NCBI RefSeq assembly: GCF_014699135.1
Contig: NZ_JACOFT010000005.1
Span: 186,288 to 250,287, forward strand
Direction: 5' to 3'
Length of the DNA: 64,000 bases
From: Cognatundibacterium aquatile
GTDB lineage: Bacteria > Pseudomonadota > Gammaproteobacteria > Burkholderiales > Burkholderiaceae_D
Below are positions 60,346-64,000 of this stretch, in pieces. Every line of letters begins with the position of its first letter. The first letter of the stretch is position 1. Position numbers and translations under genes: made by a program. Below the pieces are notes generated by a model that was not told where the DNA came from, did not search any database, and saw only the letters and a list, made by a program, of their open reading frames with translations.

Positions 60346-61875
60346 ATGTTGCATGGATATCGGTATCAAAAATCCCGAAATGATCGCTCTGACGATGTAT
60401 CTGCCGGACTTCCTGTGCAGCTGATATCAATGACGTCAACGACGCTGCTGCTTGCGTTGCTGGCAGGCTGTACGTTATCTGCACCGGCACATCAATCGTC
60501 TGCATCGCCTGTTGCTGAGGTTTATACCGAGGCACCGGCGCACGATGCAGGTATCCCTGCCACTCAGATCAGTTGGCAAACGTATTTTACTGACCCGGCT
60601 CTGCGTCATCTCATTGAGCTGGCCTTAGCCAATAATCGCGACGTGCGCGTTGCTGTGTTGCGTGTGCAGGAAATGCGCGCGGCTTACGGCATACAACGGG
60701 CAGATCGTTTGCCTACGATTGCTGGCAGTCTGGATGCGACGCGTACTGCTGTGCCCGGCGATCTGAATGTATCGGGTCGACCAGTTGTTGGTAACCAGTT
60801 TCAGCTTGGTGTTGGCTTCAGTAGCTGGGAGATTGATTTCTGGGGGCGTGTGAGTAGTTTGAATGCGGCTGCATTGGAAACGTATCTTGCCAGCGATGCG
60901 ACCCGCCGCGCGACGGCGCTGAGTCTGATCACACAAATAGCGAACAATTATCTTGCTTTGCGCGAAACGGATGAGCGTCTGATGCTGGCACAACGCACTG
61001 TCGCGAGTCGCGCCGAATCCTTGCGTATATTTCGTCGTCGTGTCGATCTGGGGGCAACTTCCAGACTTGAACTGACGCAGGTCGAGTTGTTGTCGCAACA
61101 GGCAATGGCATTGCAGGCGCAACTCGAACATACACGTGCGACCCAGATCAATGCATTGACCTTGTTGGTGGGGCTACCACTGCAACTGCCGCCTGCGTCC
61201 GGGCAATTCAATGCTCTGCCTCCATTACCTGAATTGAAGGCTGGGTTGCCCTCAGATCTGCTATTGCAGCGACCGGACATACTCGCTACCGAGCATGCGC
61301 TGCGAGCAGCACAAGCGAATATGGCTGTCGCTCGGGCTGCTTTTTTTCCACGAATTGCCTTAACCGCGTTTGCTGGCACAGCAAGTGCTGAGTTAAACGG
61401 ATTATTCAGCAGTGGCAGTCAGGCATGGACTTTTTCACCGAGCATTACCTTACCGATTTTTGACAGTGGCAGACGCGAGGCAGTTACTGAAGTCGCCCGG
61501 TTGCGGCGCGAGCAGGCTGTTGCCCGTTACGAGCAAACAGTGCAGGCTGCTTTCAGGGATGTTGCTGATGCTTTAGCTGCGCGCCACTGGTTGGCAGCAC
61601 AGGAAGGAATTGCGCGCGAGACCCTGAAAGTACAGGCTGAGCGTGCACGGTTGGCGAAGCTACGCTATGACCATGGTTCGGCACGCTATCTGGAAGTGTT
61701 GGATGCAGAACGTGATTTGCTGTCGAGTGAGCAGCAACTGGTACAAATACATCGCGCCAGCCTGTCAGCACAGGTCGCACTTTTCGCGGCACTTGGCGGC
61801 GGCAGTCAGTTTGTTGATGAATTATCTGTGTCTACTGTCGATCCCGTATCGGTGCCCAAAAACAATCAGGAATAA
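60346..61875 (+). CDS. NodT-family outer membrane efflux lipoprotein
   Basis: A 509-residue TolC-like outer membrane channel of the NodT/OprM lipoprotein type. The lipobox is LLALLAGC (Cys at about residue 42 from this start), and two outer membrane efflux repeats follow: WQTYFTDPALRHLIELALAN, VGFSSWEIDFWGRVSSLNAA and RPDILATEHALRAAQANMAV are signature segments. The ATG at 60346 has AAGGTGATGAAG upstream; 60430 (MTSTTLLLALLAG) would give a normal signal length but lacks a site. First of a three-gene export set; a terminal channel for the transporter below. Confidence 0.92.
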   Translation: MLHGYRYQKSRNDRSDDVSAGLPVQLISMTSTTLLLALLAGCTLSAPAHQSSASPVAEVYTEAPAHDAGIPATQISWQTYFTDPALRHLIELALANNRDVRVAVLRVQEMRAAYGIQRADRLPTIAGSLDATRTAVPGDLNVSGRPVVGNQFQLGVGFSSWEIDFWGRVSSLNAAALETYLASDATRRATALSLITQIANNYLALRETDERLMLAQRTVASRAESLRIFRRRVDLGATSRLELTQVELLSQQAMALQAQLEHTRATQINALTLLVGLPLQLPPASGQFNALPPLPELKAGLPSDLLLQRPDILATEHALRAAQANMAVARAAFFPRIALTAFAGTASAELNGLFSSGSQAWTFSPSITLPIFDSGRREAVTEVARLRREQAVARYEQTVQAAFRDVADALAARHWLAAQEGIARETLKVQAERARLAKLRYDHGSARYLEVLDAERDLLSSEQQLVQIHRASLSAQVALFAALGGGSQFVDELSVSTVDPVSVPKNNQE

Positions 61876-61879
61876 ACGC

Positions 61880-62950
61880 ATGAATCCGACTATCAAAAAA
61901 ATCGTCTTGCTTGTTACAGTAGTTGCCATTGCAATCACTGCCTATGTTGTTTATCAGCGCCGGAATGGGGCGGATCCTAGTGACAGTGTGGTGAGCGGTA
62001 ATGGTCGTATTGAAGCGACTGAAATCGATGTCGCGACCAAGCTCGGTGGGCGGGTGCAGGAGATTCTTGTTGCCGAGGGGGAGTTTGTTAAAGCAGGGCA
62101 ATTGCTGGCGCGTATGCAAATCGATAGTTTGCAGGCGCAAAGAGATGAAGCCGTAGCACGTCAGCAGCAAGCTGAATATGCGGTGAAAGGCGCCGAAGCA
62201 CAGGTTGCCTTACGCGAGAGTGATTTGCAGGCAACGCAGGCGTTGGTAGTGCAGCGCGAAAGTGAACTCGATGCGGCACAACGGCGACTGGCTCGCTCGG
62301 AAACGCTGTTCAAAGAAGGTGCTTCATCCGGTCAGGAACTCGATGATGATCGCGCACGTGTCAACAGTGCGGCCGCTGCCCTTGCCGCCACCAAGGCGCA
62401 GGTCCGGGCGGCAAATGCAGCGGTGACAGCGGCCGTGACACAAGTCACCGGGGCGCAGTCGAGCGTCCGGGCCGCTGCCGCGACCACTGCCCGGATCGAT
62501 GTCGAACTGGCTGACAGCGAATTGAAAGCGCCACGTGCCGGACGGGTTCAATATCGTGTTGCGCAGCCGGGTGAAATTCTGGGCGGTGGTGGCAAGGTGC
62601 TGAATCTGGTTGATCTCTCAGATGTCTATATGACGTTTTTCGTGCCGGAAAGTGTTGCAGGGAAAGTTGCGCTTGGCAGTGAGGTGCGTATCGTTCTGGA
62701 TGCGGCGCCGCAGTTCGTGATCCCAGCCAAAGTGTCGTTTGTTGCCAGCACGGCGCAGTTCACTCCGAAGACCGTCGAAACGGCCAGCGAACGTCAGAAA
62801 CTGATGTTTCGCGTGAAAGCCAGAATTGATCGCGATTTATTGCTCAAGTACCTGCAACAGGTAAAAACGGGTTTGCCGGGCGTCGCGTGGATTAAGCCTG
62901 ATACGCAAGCGGCATGGCCAGCATCGCTTAATTTGAAAGCGCTGCCGTGA
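61880..62950 (+). CDS. HlyD-family periplasmic adaptor protein
   Basis: A 356-residue membrane fusion protein (YhiI/HlyD type). It has one N-terminal helix ([20 protein letters not shown]), the barrel-sandwich halves ([20 protein letters not shown] and [20 protein letters not shown]), and between them a long Ala/Gln-rich coiled coil of about 110 residues. It links the inner membrane ATPase/permease to the NodT channel. The start at 61880 is 4 bases after the channel gene; its stop overlaps the GTG of the next gene. Confidence 0.92.
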   Translation: MNPTIKKIVLLVTVVAIAITAYVVYQRRNGADPSDSVVSGNGRIEATEIDVATKLGGRVQEILVAEGEFVKAGQLLARMQIDSLQAQRDEAVARQQQAEYAVKGAEAQVALRESDLQATQALVVQRESELDAAQRRLARSETLFKEGASSGQELDDDRARVNSAAAALAATKAQVRAANAAVTAAVTQVTGAQSSVRAAAATTARIDVELADSELKAPRAGRVQYRVAQPGEILGGGGKVLNLVDLSDVYMTFFVPESVAGKVALGSEVRIVLDAAPQFVIPAKVSFVASTAQFTPKTVETASERQKLMFRVKARIDRDLLLKYLQQVKTGLPGVAWIKPDTQAAWPASLNLKALP

Positions 62951-64000
62951 GCCTGTCTGCTTCAGCATCACCTGTCGTGCGTGGTCAAAACCTGCGGCTG
63001 AATTACGCCAAGGTTTGTGCGCTGGATGATATTACGCTGGATATCCCAGCGAATTGTATGGTGGGGATTATCGGCCCCGATGGTGTTGGTAAATCCAGCT
63101 TGTTATCGCTGATTTCCGGCGCACGTGCCTTGCAGCAGGGATATCTTGACGTGCTCGGCGGCGATATGGCCAGCCGTCACCATCGTGAGCAGGTCTGCCC
63201 CCGCATTGCATATATGCCGCAGGGGCTCGGTAAGAATCTTTCCCCGACTTTGTCGGTTGAAGAAAACCTGCAATTCTTTGCCAGTCTGTTTGGGCATGAT
63301 GCCACCGAGAGTCGTCGCCGCATTGATGAGTTGACGCGCAGTACCGGTCTGTCTCCTTTTCTGGATAGGCCAGCGAGCAAATTATCCGGCGGTATGAAAC
63401 AGAAACTCGGTTTGTGTTGTGCGCTGATTCACGATCCGGATTTACTTATTCTGGATGAGCCGACTACTGGTGTCGATCCGCTGGCTCGTGCACAGTTCTG
63501 GGATTTGATTGCGCGTATTCGCGTCAGTCGTCCGGGTATGAGTGTCATCGTTGCGACGGCGTATATGGATGAAGCGCAAGGGTTTGACTGGCTGGTGGCG
63601 ATGGATGATGGTCAGGTGCTGGCGACCGGAACACCTGCTGAACTGATGCAGAAAACGGCGACCCTCTCGCTGGAGGCAGCCTTCATTGGTTTGCTGCCGG
63701 AGATCAAGCGGCGTGGACACCAGCGAGTCGAAATCCCGCCGCTGACGATGGCCGACAGTGCTGCTGTCGCAATTGAGGCACAAAATCTGACGATGCGCTT
63801 CGGTGATTTTGTGGCGGTTGACCATGTCAGTTTTCGCATCCGGCGCGGTGAAATATTTGGCTTTCTCGGTTCGAATGGTTGCGGTAAATCGACCACGATG
63901 AAAATGTTGACAGGTTTGCTGCCTGCGACTGAAGGTGATGCATGGTTGTTTGGTCAGAAAGTGAATCCGCACGATATCGCGATTCGTCGTCGTGTCGGTT
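62947..64000 (+). CDS. RbbA-like double ABC ATPase/permease, 5' part
   Basis: The first 351 codons of a large ABC transporter protein that runs off the window. It starts with GTG overlapping the HlyD stop (GTGA). The first ATPase module has Walker [14 protein letters not shown], an Asp variant typical of RbbA/YhiH, the signature [19 protein letters not shown] and Walker [15 protein letters not shown] linker follows (about 230-280), then a second module begins ([19 protein letters not shown]) with Walker [20 protein letters not shown]. In relatives an ABC-2 permease domain is fused behind. With the HlyD and NodT proteins it should form an export pump; the substrate is unknown. Confidence 0.9.
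   Translation, partial: MSLSASASPVVRGQNLRLNYAKVCALDDITLDIPANCMVGIIGPDGVGKSSLLSLISGARALQQGYLDVLGGDMASRHHREQVCPRIAYMPQGLGKNLSPTLSVEENLQFFASLFGHDATESRRRIDELTRSTGLSPFLDRPASKLSGGMKQKLGLCCALIHDPDLLILDEPTTGVDPLARAQFWDLIARIRVSRPGMSVIVATAYMDEAQGFDWLVAMDDGQVLATGTPAELMQKTATLSLEAAFIGLLPEIKRRGHQRVEIPPLTMADSAAVAIEAQNLTMRFGDFVAVDHVSFRIRRGEIFGFLGSNGCGKSTTMKMLTGLLPATEGDAWLFGQKVNPHDIAIRRRVG

Overview
The window is a 64 kb piece of a betaproteobacterial chromosome. Gene content and order (ftsYEX-rpoH, caa3-type oxidase operon with DUF2970 and DUF2909 genes, BioC/ComF/TrmL cluster, ssu-cys sulfur cluster with a CysB regulator) point to Burkholderiales, most likely Oxalobacteraceae (Herminiimonas/Janthinobacterium type). 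This placement is by protein resemblance, not by a search. I see no rRNA, tRNA, CRISPR array, complete insertion sequence or prophage.

Layout. 1-4.8 kb: end of a VIT/CCC1-family membrane protein, an orphan lipoprotein, then a PadR regulator divergent from fadH (2,4-dienoyl-CoA reductase), with a perfect inverted repeat between them. 4.8-11.4 kb: a tightly packed minus-strand operon (FAD oxidoreductase, DUF1365, Cfa-type methyltransferase, chalcone-isomerase-like protein, DUF3833 lipoprotein, SDR, SnoaL-like). It matches the lipid-modification cluster that other proteobacteria keep under ECF sigma/ChrR control. Here it faces a TetR gene whose 5' end carries a 26-bp perfect palindrome. 11.5-12.1 kb: periplasmic glutathione peroxidase. 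12.3-23.6 kb: sulfur supply, with sulfate-binding protein, ssuEADCB for alkanesulfonates, a one-domain molbindin, a degenerate EAL protein, cysTWA and the LysR regulator cysB. 23.7-26.5 kb: rfaE2, trmL, comF and bioC.

26.6-35.6 kb is the cytochrome c oxidase operon: subunits II (with fused cytochrome c), I and III, CtaG, a 35-aa assembly protein, SURF1, heme O/A synthases CtaB and CtaA, and two SCO-like proteins. 35.8-41.4 kb holds rpoH behind a perfect CIRCE element, ftsX/ftsE/ftsY, rsmD, coaD and a ferredoxin. 41.4-54.7 kb carries a GGDEF protein, a MOSC protein, a GlxA-type regulator divergent from a cysteine hydrolase, ychF, a MATE pump, a patatin, pth, uvrA, an MFS transporter and ssb.

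54.7-56.8 kb is an A+T-rich stretch with one unknown lipoprotein and a frameshifted TadE-like remnant. 56.8-64 kb has a chemoreceptor with a WEEF tail, a DUF4148 protein, a LysR regulator, and an export cluster (NodT-type outer membrane lipoprotein, HlyD adaptor, RbbA-like double ATPase) that runs off the window.

The most notable signals are the CIRCE element on rpoH, the two operator-like palindromes (PadR and TetR), a two-copy intergenic element whose right arm is inverted between copies, the decayed TadE gene, the inactive EAL protein in the sulfur cluster, and the second SCO-like protein in the oxidase operon. Nothing here amounts to a clearly new multi-gene system. The TetR-governed lipid operon comes closest to an unusual arrangement.
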